64,000 bases of DNA from UBA2031 sp037189985 (GCA_037189985.1 JBBCJX010000017.1:1-64000); one strand, 5' to 3'. Positions 16,189-25,392 are shown, numbered from the stretch's first letter. Notes: a model not told the origin generated them from the sequence alone. Made by a program: numbers and translations.

Positions 16189-17307
16189 TCAGGTCCGGCG
16201 GAAATGATTATCCCAGGACAGGCTGCTGTCAGCGGGGTGCAAGACTTGCTCCGGCAGACCGGGGCCGGTTTGTGTAATTGCACCGAAGCCGTCACTGATC
16301 AGGAAGCGACCGGCGCCCGCAGGAGCGACGCCGCAACCATCGGCACGCGACGTACTGCCCAGCCATGCGCCGTCAGCCGCCCGCCAGTAGCAGACCAGGC
16401 CACCCACCGGGCTGGAGGTGGCAATCACCTGGCCACTGAGGTCAGTGCTGACCGAGCCTACATAGCCGCGCATCTGCCACAGTGTTTCCGGCGGGCCGCT
16501 GAAGAGTTGCAAGGCCTGGCCTCTGTGGTGGCAGCCTACCAGTGGCGGTTGGTCCGCTGCCGGGCCCGAGTACTGGCAGCCAAACCACACGGCTCCTCTG
16601 CCATCCAGAGCGAGATGGCGTATGGAAAGCTGGTGCAGTGCCGGCGCCAGCTCACGCTTTTCCAGTAGTTGCCCCGTACCGGCATCCAGATAGACCAGCG
16701 AAGGCTGCATGCTCTCCAGGTTGAGCTCCAGCTTGCCGTAGTCGGGGTGCGTGAGGATGCCGCCATTGGCCACGCACAAGGTCTGGCCATCCGGCATCAG
16801 TACCACTTCATGTGGTCCTATGCCGCCGGTGTCGTATTCGCCCTGGCGTTGCCAGCCTTTGCCGGGCGTAGCGTCATATATGCCGAGTACACCGCGCCTG
16901 GCTTCGAAGTCGTTTTCGGTAGCGAAGAGGCTGAGGCCGTCTGCCGAAAACGTGCCGTGGCCAAAATAATGGCGATCTTCCGGGAGTGGCAGTGGGGTGC
17001 TGCTACTGTCGTTCTCGTCCAGAGAAAAAGCGAGGGCAAAGAAGCCCGGTTGCCGGCCAAAGGCCACGGCGCGCTGATGGGTATGGTCTATGGCAAAGCT
17101 GTGGCCACGGGCAGGCAGCGGAATGATCTTCAGTTCTTGTCCTTGGTCATCCAGCAGCACGGCTTCATGCCGGCCACTGTGTTGTCGTGCCGCCAGAAAG
17201 CGTGTGCCTTCCTGTGTCGCGCCTCCGGCCAGTGGCGGGAGCAGGGCCAGCAGGCTGCCACTGGTCAGCCATTGCAGGAAGCGGCGGCGTTGCGTGTCAG
17301 TCGCCAT
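16189..17307 (-). CDS. DUF1513 family protein (beta-propeller-like, Tat-type leader)
   Basis: About 372 residues start at the ATG at 17307 (MATDTQRRRFLQWLTSGSLL). The twin-arginine-like RRRFLQWL followed by a hydrophobic stretch suggests Tat export. The body has repeated propeller-like strands (HSFAIDHTHQRAVAFGRQPG, YFGHGTFSADG, GIGPHEVVLMPDG) typical of DUF1513. The gene overlaps the upstream imelysin gene by 11 bases. In this position it is the last member of the imelysin / di-haem oxidoreductase / imelysin / DUF1513 cluster, which I recall from Pseudomonas aeruginosa (PA4370-PA4373). Its molecular function is unknown. Confidence 0.85.
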   Translation of the reverse strand: MATDTQRRRFLQWLTSGSLLALLPPLAGGATQEGTRFLAARQHSGRHEAVLLDDQGQELKIIPLPARGHSFAIDHTHQRAVAFGRQPGFFALAFSLDENDSSSTPLPLPEDRHYFGHGTFSADGLSLFATENDFEARRGVLGIYDATPGKGWQRQGEYDTGGIGPHEVVLMPDGQTLCVANGGILTHPDYGKLELNLESMQPSLVYLDAGTGQLLEKRELAPALHQLSIRHLALDGRGAVWFGCQYSGPAADQPPLVGCHHRGQALQLFSGPPETLWQMRGYVGSVSTDLSGQVIATSSPVGGLVCYWRAADGAWLGSTSRADGCGVAPAGAGRFLISDGFGAITQTGPGLPEQVLHPADSSLSWDNHFRRT

Positions 17308-18463
17308 CGAGCGCATTGAAACCGGTGTTGATGCCAAAGCTGCCGGCGAGAAATTCATCCACCACCGCTTTGAGGTTTTTCAGGACAAATGTGGCATGCA
17401 CCAGTGCCTCGCGGTTGTCGGTGTCCGTAACGGCCTGCTCGAAGGGGAGTGTGGCGGCGTTGAAGTCGGCCAGCAGCAAGCGTGTTTCCGATGCCATCAT
17501 GTCGTCTATCCATTGTTCGGATACCGACATTCTTTGCCGCAAGCCGGCTGCCTGGTAAAAAGCGAGGAGATTGCTGGCGCCCGCTTTCAGCGAGGTTTGT
17601 GTAAGGCCACTGCGCCAGAGCGGCGCCCGCTGGCCACGAGCCTGTTCTCCTGCATTGCCAAGAGCGGGTTGCAGCTTGATATCACGCATGAACTGCAGGC
17701 CGGTGGAAAGTGCCTTCACCATTTCTGTGGCAACTTCATTGTTGTTGCGATAAAGCAGGTTAGTGGGTGATGGCGAGGAAAATTCGGTGGCCATTTTTCC
17801 GTCTTTTTCCCAGGCTGCCGCAATTTCGCTGGCCAGTGCGGCGATGTTCTGGGAGACAGAATGGGCCAGTGAGCAGCGATAGCGGCCGGCTTCGTCATCA
17901 AGGGCTATCTGTTCGTTGGCGCCGTTGCCATAGAGCAGGAATTCCAGTGCAGGAAGCCCTTGTACGGCGACGCTGCGTGTATTCAGTATTGATGGGTTCA
18001 GTGCTTCCTGGTCGCGGCCATTCAGGAGGGCCTGCATTTGTCGCAAGGTGACATTGCGCGTATCGGGAAAAAAGAAGATGCGTTCCAGGCGATTTTTTTC
18101 CACAAGCGGACCAAAGCGAAGGAACTCCAGTGCAGTCCAGTCCTCTACAGCTTGCCGGAATTGCTTTTCTACAGCCTCCCGATGACCGGGTGCATCTGGA
18201 GAACTGCAATACGCCTGTAGGGAGCCTTTCAGTTCGTCAGAACTTTTCGAGAAAGTTTGTGTGGCAGGCTGGATATAGCCTGTCACCAGTCGCTTGCCAA
18301 GATCAGGCGGCAGCGTGGCAGCATGGGCAGGCACAAGCTGCAAGCTGGCTAGTAACAGCAGGAGTAGCCGGATTTTTTCTTGACGCCTTCCGGGCTTTCT
18401 TGTGAAGAATGGGGGCCACAGCAAGAAAATGTGTCTGCCAGGAGAGTGCATGTCAGTTCTCAC
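17297..18463 (-). CDS. Imelysin-family periplasmic protein, active-site-like His absent
   Basis: Up to 388 residues. A GTG at 18463 overlaps the previous stop (GTGA), and an ATG at 18451 is an alternative. A hydrophobic leader (IRLLLLLLASLQLVPAHA) is followed by the imelysin fold (LVTGYIQPATQTF, WTALEFLRFGP, FFPDTRN). At the position of the family motif GxHxxE it has GLPALEF, so the His is replaced by Pro. The other imelysin, at 20084-21376, keeps the motif. This copy may bind iron or haem differently or serve a structural role. It is co-transcribed with the di-haem protein gene upstream. Confidence 0.87.
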   Translation of the reverse strand: MRTDMHSPGRHIFLLWPPFFTRKPGRRQEKIRLLLLLLASLQLVPAHAATLPPDLGKRLVTGYIQPATQTFSKSSDELKGSLQAYCSSPDAPGHREAVEKQFRQAVEDWTALEFLRFGPLVEKNRLERIFFFPDTRNVTLRQMQALLNGRDQEALNPSILNTRSVAVQGLPALEFLLYGNGANEQIALDDEAGRYRCSLAHSVSQNIAALASEIAAAWEKDGKMATEFSSPSPTNLLYRNNNEVATEMVKALSTGLQFMRDIKLQPALGNAGEQARGQRAPLWRSGLTQTSLKAGASNLLAFYQAAGLRQRMSVSEQWIDDMMASETRLLLADFNAATLPFEQAVTDTDNREALVHATFVLKNLKAVVDEFLAGSFGINTGFNALDGD

Positions 18464-19983
18464 AAGGACTCTATGAAACGGATCAGGTCGGCGCGTTGTG
18501 CCGGTGTCATGCCTTTGACGCGGTCACGGGCATTTGCCGCTTCGCCGTCATGCCAGAGGATGGCCTCCAGTATGGTGCGTGCGCGGCCGTCGTGCAGAAA
18601 GGAGGCCGGCTCATTCACGGTGCCAGCCAAGCCGATTCCCCAGAGCGGTGCGGTGCGCCACTCCCTGCCGTTGGCAGCGCCTTCCGGGCGGTTGTCGGCC
18701 AGGCCTTCTCCCATGTCGTGTAACAGCAAGTCACTGTAGGGCCAGATGAGCTGGAAACGGTGTTCAGGATTGGCCGCATCACGGCGCGTCACGAATTTGG
18801 GTGTGTGGCAGACATGGCAGCGGGCTTCATAAAAAAGCTGCTTGCCGGCCAGCGTGCGTGGTTCCGAGGTATCTCGACGAGCCGGTACGGCAAGATGTTC
18901 GGAATAGAAGGCCACGAAATCCATGAGTTCGCCCGGCACCTCTTCAGGGCCGAACTGGGCCTGCGCGCCGTGGGGCAGGGAGAGGCATTTTTTCTGTGCA
19001 GGTGTGCAGTCACCGTAATGGCTGGGGAGCATGGGGGTGGAAAGTCCCATGTCTCCGGAGAAAGCATGAGCGCCCTGCTGTTTGACCGTGGGCTGGCCGG
19101 CTTTCCAGCCAAAGCGGCCCAGTACCACCCGATCGCTTTCCATGTCGCGTGTGTAGTTGGGTTTGCCTCGGATGCCGTCGGGATCGTTGCGCCGGTTGGC
19201 GTTGGCGAGTATGTCGTTTTCATGTACAGCTTCCAGCAATCCGAGCCCGATCATGGGCTGGGCGATGCGCGGAGACATCATGACGTCTTTCTGCAGGGGG
19301 CCGTAGCCAAGGTCGCTGATGCGGTAGGTGGGTTGACGCAGCATGACCGTTTCTCCGCCGTTCAGGTTGACGGGGACTTCCTTCCAACTGATCTGCATGC
19401 GTCCTTCAGCCTTGAGTCCGGGCACTGCGAAGTTCTGAAGCTGGCCGCCGTAGACCGGCTCTGGAATCACGGCGAGGCGGTATTCCGCCAGCAGCCGTTT
19501 TTCTTCAGCGGTTTTAGGTGGCACGGAAAGGCGCAGGAAAAGTGAAACGGCTTCCTCTCCCTTTGCCGGCACCACGCCCCGACCATCCTTGATGTGGCAG
19601 CCCTGGCAGGAACGGGCGTTGAACAGAGGCCCCAGTCCGTCCGAAGCCAGCGTAGAGGAGGGTGACGACACCCAGTCTTTGCGGAAAAGGCCGTTGCCTA
19701 ACAGGAAGCGCTGACGACCCTCAAAAGAAATATTGGCGGAAGGGTGAGAGAAAATGTCGCGGTTGAATGCCTTGTCACGTACGGTGGCTGCACCGCCCGG
19801 TAGCGATTCGGAGCTTTCCGCTTTGCTGAAGTCGTTGGTGGGAGCCGTGACGCGGGCGACTCGCTCCCGATCGGCAGCCGTAAGGTCGCTGCGTGAAACC
19901 GATTCGGCAGCCATCAGCAGCCCGGGTAGCAGTAATAGGGCAACGGTGTTCCGGGAGAAACTGACTCGGCGGCGTGTGAACAA
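18460..19983 (-). CDS. Di-haem oxidoreductase-family protein (DUF1111, thiol oxidoreductase-like)
   Basis: The protein has two c-type haem motifs, CQGCH (in RSCQGCHIKDGRG) and CHVCH, and belongs to the DUF1111 family linked to imelysins. The open frame runs to 20130, but its first 40 codons cross a transcription terminator (20042-20068) and have no leader. The best start is TTG at 19983 with GAGG five bases upstream, giving 507 residues. The N-terminus LFTRRRVSFSRNTVALLLLP is signal-peptide-like. It is a periplasmic redox partner of the imelysins. It overlaps the next gene by 4 bases. Confidence 0.87.
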   Translation of the reverse strand: MFTRRRVSFSRNTVALLLLPGLLMAAESVSRSDLTAADRERVARVTAPTNDFSKAESSESLPGGAATVRDKAFNRDIFSHPSANISFEGRQRFLLGNGLFRKDWVSSPSSTLASDGLGPLFNARSCQGCHIKDGRGVVPAKGEEAVSLFLRLSVPPKTAEEKRLLAEYRLAVIPEPVYGGQLQNFAVPGLKAEGRMQISWKEVPVNLNGGETVMLRQPTYRISDLGYGPLQKDVMMSPRIAQPMIGLGLLEAVHENDILANANRRNDPDGIRGKPNYTRDMESDRVVLGRFGWKAGQPTVKQQGAHAFSGDMGLSTPMLPSHYGDCTPAQKKCLSLPHGAQAQFGPEEVPGELMDFVAFYSEHLAVPARRDTSEPRTLAGKQLFYEARCHVCHTPKFVTRRDAANPEHRFQLIWPYSDLLLHDMGEGLADNRPEGAANGREWRTAPLWGIGLAGTVNEPASFLHDGRARTILEAILWHDGEAANARDRVKGMTPAQRADLIRFIESL

Positions 19984-20041
19984 AACGACCTCGCGCTGGC
20001 GTTGTGCTTGCGGGGATGGACTGTATTTTCGGCTTAATGAG

Positions 20042-20068
20042 AAAGCCCGCCTTGGTGCGGCGGGCTTT
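20042..20068 (-). terminator. Hairpin after the first imelysin gene
   Basis: Arms AAAGCCCGCC and GGCGGGCTTT (20042-20051/20059-20068) enclose a 7-base loop, 16 bases past the imelysin stop. The T-tract is short, so termination may be partial, allowing readthrough into the di-haem gene. Confidence 0.65.
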
Positions 20069-20083
20069 GGCGTCAGCCAGATA

Positions 20084-21376
20084 TCACTCGAACACCGCGT
20101 CCGGGTTATCCAGGCTGTCGGAGCCTTCAATCGTGATGGCTCCCAGTCCGAGAGCAGTAACCACGCGTTCTATGGAGCGCGTCTGGTCGACCAGGCTGTC
20201 GATCACGGCCTGGATGACGGCGTTGCCCTGCACATTGCCTTCACCAATCATCTGGTCGTAAGCCTCTACGGTTTCGGCACGGTTCTTCATCACGGACATT
20301 GCGGCAACAGTGGCATTCAGTTTGCCCCGCATTTCTGCATCCAGTTCGGAATTTTTGGCACGAACCAGATCGGAAAGTGACGGGCCTTTCACGATCTTGC
20401 CGTTGCTGCGGGTATAGCTGCCCAAGTAGACATTACGCATGCCGATCTGGTCGTAATAGTGCGAGTTGTGGGTGTTGTCGGAGAAGCAGTCATGCTCTTC
20501 CTCTGGGTCGTGCAGCATGAGGCCCAGCTTCATGCGCTCGCCGGCAAGCTCGCCGTAGGAAAGACTGCCGATGCCGGTCAGCATGGCGCTAAGGCCGGCA
20601 TTCACGCCCTCACTGGTCAGTGCGGTGCGGGCAGCACCCTTGGCCTGCCAGTTGCCGACCATTTCCTTGAGGTCATCGATCAGGAGTTTTGAGGCCGCCT
20701 TGAGGTAGTCGATGCGACGATCACAGTTGCCACCCGTGCAGTTTTTTACATCGAAGTCAGTGGCAGGGCGCTGGCCGGCACCCGGGCCGGTGCCATTCAG
20801 GTCCTGTCCCCAGAGCAGGAATTCGATGGCGTGATAGCCGGTACCGACATTGGCTTCTATGCCACCAATTTCGTGCAATGTTTCGGAGAGCAGTTCCGGT
20901 GTGATCTTGTGGGCGTCGATATCACGGCCACCTGCCTTCACGTATGGATTGGCAATGATGTTGGCGGCATAGAAAGCATTGGCATCGGACTCGCTGCCAT
21001 AGGCGGGATCGACATAGTCGATCAGGCCTTCGTCCAGCGGCCAGGCATTCACGCGGCCTTCCCACTCGTCCACGATGGGGTTGCCGAAGCGGAAAGCCTC
21101 GGTCTGCATGTAGGGTACTCGCGCATCTATCCATGCCTGTCTGGCGGCATTGAGCGTGCTGGCCGAGGGCTTCTTGATCAGTGCATTCAGGGCTTTGTCC
21201 AGCTTTTGGGCGCCAGAAAGTGCGTCGGAATAGGCCGCTTCGGCAATGTCGGCATAGTTCTTGAGCACGGCTTCGGCTGTCAGCGCCTTGTCAGCGGCAT
21301 GAGTGGTAACGGTGAGCAGGCTCAGCAATCCGGCCGAGATGATGAGGGGCAGGCGCGACAACAGGGGGCGGTGCAT
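20084..21376 (-). CDS. Imelysin-family iron-regulated protein (IrpA/IcmP-like)
   Basis: About 430 residues start at the ATG at 21376 (MHRPLLSRLPLIISAG), with GGAG eight bases upstream and a clear signal peptide. The longer open frame upstream lacks support. It holds the imelysin hallmark GYHAIEFLLWGQD (GxHxxE), AWIDARVPYMQTEAFRFG and WPLDEGLIDYVD. The family comprises M75-like, iron-regulated outer-membrane or periplasmic proteins with proposed iron or haem binding. It heads the imelysin cluster, with a possible Fur site about 80 bases upstream. Confidence 0.9.
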   Translation of the reverse strand: MHRPLLSRLPLIISAGLLSLLTVTTHAADKALTAEAVLKNYADIAEAAYSDALSGAQKLDKALNALIKKPSASTLNAARQAWIDARVPYMQTEAFRFGNPIVDEWEGRVNAWPLDEGLIDYVDPAYGSESDANAFYAANIIANPYVKAGGRDIDAHKITPELLSETLHEIGGIEANVGTGYHAIEFLLWGQDLNGTGPGAGQRPATDFDVKNCTGGNCDRRIDYLKAASKLLIDDLKEMVGNWQAKGAARTALTSEGVNAGLSAMLTGIGSLSYGELAGERMKLGLMLHDPEEEHDCFSDNTHNSHYYDQIGMRNVYLGSYTRSNGKIVKGPSLSDLVRAKNSELDAEMRGKLNATVAAMSVMKNRAETVEAYDQMIGEGNVQGNAVIQAVIDSLVDQTRSIERVVTALGLGAITIEGSDSLDNPDAVFE

Positions 21377-21456
21377 CAAGCGGGCTCCATGGTAAGCGGC
21401 GGGTGACCAGCAATCAGAAGGCTGGCAAGGGTACATCTTTCCATGCTGGCAGTAAT

Positions 21457-21471
21457 CAGGAATTGTTCTCA
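21457..21471 (-). promoter_or_regulatory. Weak Fur-box-like site before the imelysin cluster
   Basis: Minus-strand TGAGAACAATTCCTG has a good left half-site and a poor right half. It sits about 80 bases upstream of the imelysin start. It is listed because this family is normally iron-regulated; the match alone is marginal. Confidence 0.3.
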
Positions 21472-21520
21472 TTCATGGTTGCGGGCCGTAGCAGATGGCT
21501 GTGTGAAGGGCATGCCTGCC

Positions 21521-21802
21521 TTAGATCACTGCCACCGTGATGCCGGCACACAAGGCGGCGGGCAGCAGTAGTACCAGCCATACCAGCCAGGCATCCCGGC
21601 CGGCAAAGGCCCAGAAAGTGGTAGCAGCGCAGATCACGAAGGGCAGAAGCGTCAGCAGGCGGTTGTCCAGTGTCGGTAAAAGGGCCTGCAAGGCGCCCAG
21701 GAAGGCAAAGCAGAGCAGGTAGCTGCCCAGCGTGGCAGCCAGTAGCCGCGGGGCGATACTGGCTGGGCTGCCGGAGGGAAACGGGGATGGACTGGTGTGC
21801 AT
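21521..21802 (-). CDS. Small membrane protein, DUF3649-like
   Basis: The 93-residue protein starts at 21802 behind a GGGAGAGG Shine-Dalgarno. Three hydrophobic helices are visible (about 20-42, 48-68, 72-92). RLLAATLGSYLLCFAFLGAL and TTFWAFAGRDAWL resemble DUF3649 proteins, which accompany TonB receptors and PepSY proteins in iron loci. This assignment is from memory and is moderately sure. A Fur-box-like site lies about 120 bases upstream. Confidence 0.65.
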   Translation of the reverse strand: MHTSPSPFPSGSPASIAPRLLAATLGSYLLCFAFLGALQALLPTLDNRLLTLLPFVICAATTFWAFAGRDAWLVWLVLLLPAALCAGITVAVI

Positions 21803-21917
21803 GGGCCTCTCCCTGAGAGATTGGTGGCGGCCTGCGCACGGGCTGAGCGTAAGTGGTCAGCGCTCTGGACTGGGCAGGCCATGTGGCTTGCACAAGGCGG
21901 GCGATGCCTGCATTAAA

Positions 21918-21932
21918 TGAGAATTATTCTTG
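21918..21932 (-). promoter_or_regulatory. Fur box in the YceI/DUF3649 divergent region
   Basis: TGAGAATTATTCTTG contains the perfect palindrome AGAATTATTCT and matches the Fur 7-1-7 motif at about 10 of 14 positions. It lies in the 315-base gap (21803-22117) between divergent genes. I favour control of the minus-strand membrane protein, but it could also touch the yceI promoter. Nothing else is evident in the gap. Confidence 0.6.
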
Positions 21933-22117
21933 TTTGTAAAGGGCGGGGGGCTGGCAGGAATTGGGAAGGTGTGTTTCAGGGCTTGCCTGCTCAACGGATT
22001 GTAAGCAGCTCTGCAACACTGTTGTTTACCGAGAGGCATCATTCCTTATGCCCAAGTCCGTTAGGATTGCTGTCACCCATGATTTGCTGGTTACGTTTTT
22101 TTAAGGAGAGAGGAAGC

Positions 22118-22759
22118 ATGAAGGTTTTCCGACACATGATGATGGCTGCCGTGCTGGCAGGCGCCTCGGTTTCTGCCATGGCAGACAAGGTAGTGACCTA
22201 TACCATCGACCCCACACACACGCTGGTGCATTTTTCCTGGAGCCATCTGGGATTTTCCACGCCTTCAGCCGACTTTACCGAAGTAACGGGCACCATCCTT
22301 GGTAACCATGACAATCCAGAGAAATCTTCTGTGGAAGTCAGCATTCCGGTCAAAAGCCTGGATTCCCATGTAGCACTGCTCAATGAGCACCTGCTGGAGT
22401 CCGGTGACTACTTCAAGTCAAAGGAGTTCCCGACCGTGACTTTCAAGAGCACCGGTATCAAGAATGCCGACAAGAAAAAGCAGACTTTCAAGCTGCACGG
22501 TGATCTCACCGTGAACGGCATCACCAAGCCGGTTGTGCTGGATGCCAGACTGAACAAGGCGGGAGCACATCCTTTCTATGAAAATGCGCCGGCTGCCGGT
22601 TTCAACGCCACGACCAAGATCAAGCGCTCTGACTTCGGCATGGGCAAGTATGTCCCCATGGTGGGCGATGAACTGGATGTGGCCATTACCGTGGAGGCGA
22701 TAGAGCAGGGCGCCTGGAAAATTGCACAGGAAAAGCAGAAGGCTGCAGCTGGCAAGTAA
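22118..22759 (+). CDS. yceI: YceI-family periplasmic lipid-binding protein
   Basis: The 213-residue protein starts at the ATG at 22118, preceded by AAGGAGAGAGGAAGC. The open frame extends far upstream without coding character. A signal peptide (MKVFRHMMMAAVLAGASVSAMA) precedes a YceI lipocalin-like domain: YTIDPTHTLVHFSWSHLGFS, VSIPVKSLDSH and KLHGDLTVNGITKPVVLD. YceI proteins bind polyisoprenoids or similar amphiphiles in the periplasm. It is a single gene ending at a strong bidirectional terminator. Confidence 0.93.
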   Translation: MKVFRHMMMAAVLAGASVSAMADKVVTYTIDPTHTLVHFSWSHLGFSTPSADFTEVTGTILGNHDNPEKSSVEVSIPVKSLDSHVALLNEHLLESGDYFKSKEFPTVTFKSTGIKNADKKKQTFKLHGDLTVNGITKPVVLDARLNKAGAHPFYENAPAAGFNATTKIKRSDFGMGKYVPMVGDELDVAITVEAIEQGAWKIAQEKQKAAAGK

Positions 22760-22767
22760 CGGTATTA

Positions 22768-22808
22768 GTCATGAAAAAAGCCGGCAATATGCCGGCTTTT
22801 TTCATGAC
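22768..22808. terminator. Bidirectional terminator between yceI and an acyl-CoA dehydrogenase gene
   Basis: Perfect 19-base arms (22768-22786 and 22790-22808) enclose a 3-base loop. A GCCGGC core is flanked by A6 and T6 tracts. It serves the convergent genes on both sides. It closely resembles the hairpin at 2354-2392. Confidence 0.85.
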
Positions 22809-22821
22809 CGCGATTCAGTAC

Positions 22822-23943
22822 TCAGGCTGCATAGGCCCGGATGTGCTGGTCGAAGTTGCCAAAGAGGGCATCAATTGCAGTAATGCGCTTGAAGTAATGG
22901 CCGATGTGCAACTCGTCCGTCATCCCCATGCCGCCGTGCAGTTGCACGGCTTCCTGGGCAATCAGGCGGCCTGCCTTGCCGACCTGGGCTTTCAGGGCAT
23001 GTACGGCTTTTTGTGCATCGTCATGACCTTCGTGCACCTTGAGTGTGGCGCATAGCAGCAGAGAGCGTATCTGTTCATAGGCCATGAACATGTTGCTCAT
23101 GCGGTGTTGGAGGGCCTGGAAATTGCCAATGGCCACACCGAACTGCTTGCGGGTCTTGGCGTATTCCACCGTGGTGTAGAGCAGCACGGAAAGTGCACCT
23201 GTGGCCTCGGCTGCCAGTGCAAGAATGCCCTCATTGATGACTGTCTGCGCAAGTGGGGCGCCTTGGTTAAGCTCGCCGATAATGTTACTGCGGGGCACCA
23301 TCACGTTCCGGAAAGTGATTTCGGCAGCTTGTGTACCGTCCACCATGCGGTGTGGGCGCCGGCTGACACCTTCTGTGCCGGCATCTACCAGCAGCAGGGT
23401 CAGGCCATCGGCATCACCTGCTTTGCCGGTGGTGCGCGTGAGAACAACAAGAACATCGGCGCGGTCACCGTTCAGCACGGCTGATTTCTTGCCGTTCAGG
23501 ACAAGAAAATCTCCTTCCGGTGTGGCACTGGCTGTCGTCTGGCTGATGTCGAAAGTCTGCTCGTATTCCTGCACGGCAAAGGCAGCTTGAAGATTTCCGC
23601 CCATCAGTGCCTGCAGGTATTTTTCTTTCTGCTCTGCATTGCCGCGCTTGATGAAGCCACCTCCCAGCACGATGGAGGGAATATAGGGCTCCACGACAAG
23701 ACCTTTGCCGAATTCCTCCAGCAGGATCATGGTGTCGATAACGCTACCACCCAAGCCATCATCCTCTTCGGAGAAAGGCAGCATCAGCCAGCCCAGTTCG
23801 GCAAATTGTGCCCAGACGGCAGGGTCCAGGCTGGCGTGGTTCTTGATGATCTGGCGGCGTTTTTCAAAATCATAGCTGCCCTTCACGAACTTGCCGATGG
23901 AGTCGCGCAGCAGCTTCTGGTCGTCATTCAGGGAAAAATCCAT
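22822..23943 (-). CDS. Acyl-CoA dehydrogenase family protein (small-subunit-like partner)
   Basis: The 373-residue flavoprotein of the acyl-CoA dehydrogenase fold begins MDFSLNDDQKLLRDSIGKFV, with GAGAGGAGAAAAATC upstream of the start. EYAKTRKQFGVAIGNFQALQ is the family FAD-contact motif. The C-terminus has QLHGGMGMTDELHIGHYFKR. Together with the larger homologue immediately upstream it resembles two-subunit dehydrogenases such as pimeloyl-CoA (PimC/PimD-like) or steroid-side-chain enzymes. The substrate is unknown. FAD-dependent alpha,beta-desaturation of an acyl-CoA is expected. Confidence 0.88.
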   Translation of the reverse strand: MDFSLNDDQKLLRDSIGKFVKGSYDFEKRRQIIKNHASLDPAVWAQFAELGWLMLPFSEEDDGLGGSVIDTMILLEEFGKGLVVEPYIPSIVLGGGFIKRGNAEQKEKYLQALMGGNLQAAFAVQEYEQTFDISQTTASATPEGDFLVLNGKKSAVLNGDRADVLVVLTRTTGKAGDADGLTLLLVDAGTEGVSRRPHRMVDGTQAAEITFRNVMVPRSNIIGELNQGAPLAQTVINEGILALAAEATGALSVLLYTTVEYAKTRKQFGVAIGNFQALQHRMSNMFMAYEQIRSLLLCATLKVHEGHDDAQKAVHALKAQVGKAGRLIAQEAVQLHGGMGMTDELHIGHYFKRITAIDALFGNFDQHIRAYAA

Positions 23944-24007
23944 GATTTTTCTCCTCTCTCAATTGGGTTGTGTTGCCGGCCGGAACCAGCTGTATTTGCT
24001 GCAAGGC

Positions 24008-25213
24008 TCAGAGCCCCAGTACCATTTTGGCAATAATGCCGCGCTGTACTTCGTTGGAGCCACCATAAATGGAGCATGCACGCGTGTTGAGATAGCGGGC
24101 CATGGCTGCGATGGCGTATTCCGGGCCCACCGGCTCGATGCCTGAGTTGGGCACGATGGCAGCGGGTTGCCAGATCAGCGCTTGTGTCCCCAAAGCTTCG
24201 ATGGCGAGCTCCGTGATTGTCTGCTGCATCTCCGTACCCAGTATCTTGGTCATGGAAGAAAGTGCCCCGGGGTCCTTGCCAGCACCCAGTGCAGACTTGA
24301 TACGGTTCTCGGTGAATTCCAGCGCCAGGATGTCGATTTCAGCGGCGGCCACCTTGTTGCGAAAGGTCTCGTCCTGCATCAGGTTGCGCTCGGCAGAGAC
24401 CTTCTGTCTGGCAGCGAGCTGCTTCACCTTCTCCAGTTGCACGCGCAGTCCGGGGCCGTATTCGGCGCCGCCACGTTCGAACATCAGGAGATACTTGGCG
24501 ACTGTCCAGCCCTGGTTTTCATCGCCGATACGGTTCTTCTTGGGAACACGCACATTGTCGAAGAAAACCTGGCACTGCTCGGGCACTTCATCCAGCCCGA
24601 CAATGGGCTCGATGGTGATGCCGGGCGTGTTCATGTCGATGAGCAGGAAGGTGATGCCGGCCTGCGGTTTCACTTCACGGTTGGTGCGGACCAGCGCGAA
24701 CATCTTGTTCGCATGCATGGCATAGGTCGTCCAGATCTTGGTGCCGTTGATCACATAGTCGTCACCATCGCTGGCGGCAAAGGTCTGCAAGGAAGCCAGA
24801 TCGGAGCCGGCCCCCGGCTCCGAGTAGCCCTGGCACCAGAAGTCTTCCCCGGAGAGGATGCGGGGAAGGTAATAGGCTTTTTGCTCGGGGGTACCGCAGC
24901 CGATCAGCATGGGGCCGCACATCTGCAGGCTCATGGGAATGAGGGGAGGAGCCTCTGCCCGTATCAGCTCTTCGGCAAAAATGGCCCGCTGAGACACATT
25001 CCAACCGGCACCGCCATATTCCTTGGGCCAGTGCGGGGCGGCCCAGCCACGCTTGTTGAGGATTTTCTGCCAGCTCATGGCCAGTTCGGCATCTGCAAAA
25101 ACGGAAGTGGCAAGGCGACCGGCTTCACGAAGCTCAGGTGTCAGGTTTTCAGCGAGGAACTGGCGCACTTCCTCACGGAAGGCGTGTTCTTCGGCAGGAA
25201 CATGAAGGTCCAT
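24008..25213 (-). CDS. Acyl-CoA dehydrogenase family protein (large-subunit-like)
   Basis: The 401-residue protein begins MDLHVPAEEHAFREEVRQFL and contains WCQGYSEPGAGSDLASLQT, INGTKIWTTYA and the C-terminal IYGGSNEVQRGIIAKMVLGL. In medium-chain enzymes the residue before GT in the C-terminal motif is the catalytic Glu. Here the motif reads IYGG, as often in hetero-oligomeric members. The gene precedes the partner dehydrogenase by 64 bases and is divergent from the nitronate monooxygenase-like gene. Confidence 0.88.
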   Translation of the reverse strand: MDLHVPAEEHAFREEVRQFLAENLTPELREAGRLATSVFADAELAMSWQKILNKRGWAAPHWPKEYGGAGWNVSQRAIFAEELIRAEAPPLIPMSLQMCGPMLIGCGTPEQKAYYLPRILSGEDFWCQGYSEPGAGSDLASLQTFAASDGDDYVINGTKIWTTYAMHANKMFALVRTNREVKPQAGITFLLIDMNTPGITIEPIVGLDEVPEQCQVFFDNVRVPKKNRIGDENQGWTVAKYLLMFERGGAEYGPGLRVQLEKVKQLAARQKVSAERNLMQDETFRNKVAAAEIDILALEFTENRIKSALGAGKDPGALSSMTKILGTEMQQTITELAIEALGTQALIWQPAAIVPNSGIEPVGPEYAIAAMARYLNTRACSIYGGSNEVQRGIIAKMVLGL

Positions 25214-25392
25214 TCGATACTCTTTTTTCTGGAATGTTGGGCACGGGAGATAGCCTCAGGATTATAGGGGTAGGCTGCGTGCAGGCTTATGACGTAAACG
25301 ATCAAAGCGATTGACCGGCATGCGTGGATGACGGCGGCCTGTCTGACCGGGTTAGAATCCCGGACCTTGTCCGATATCCGAGGAAAACTCTC

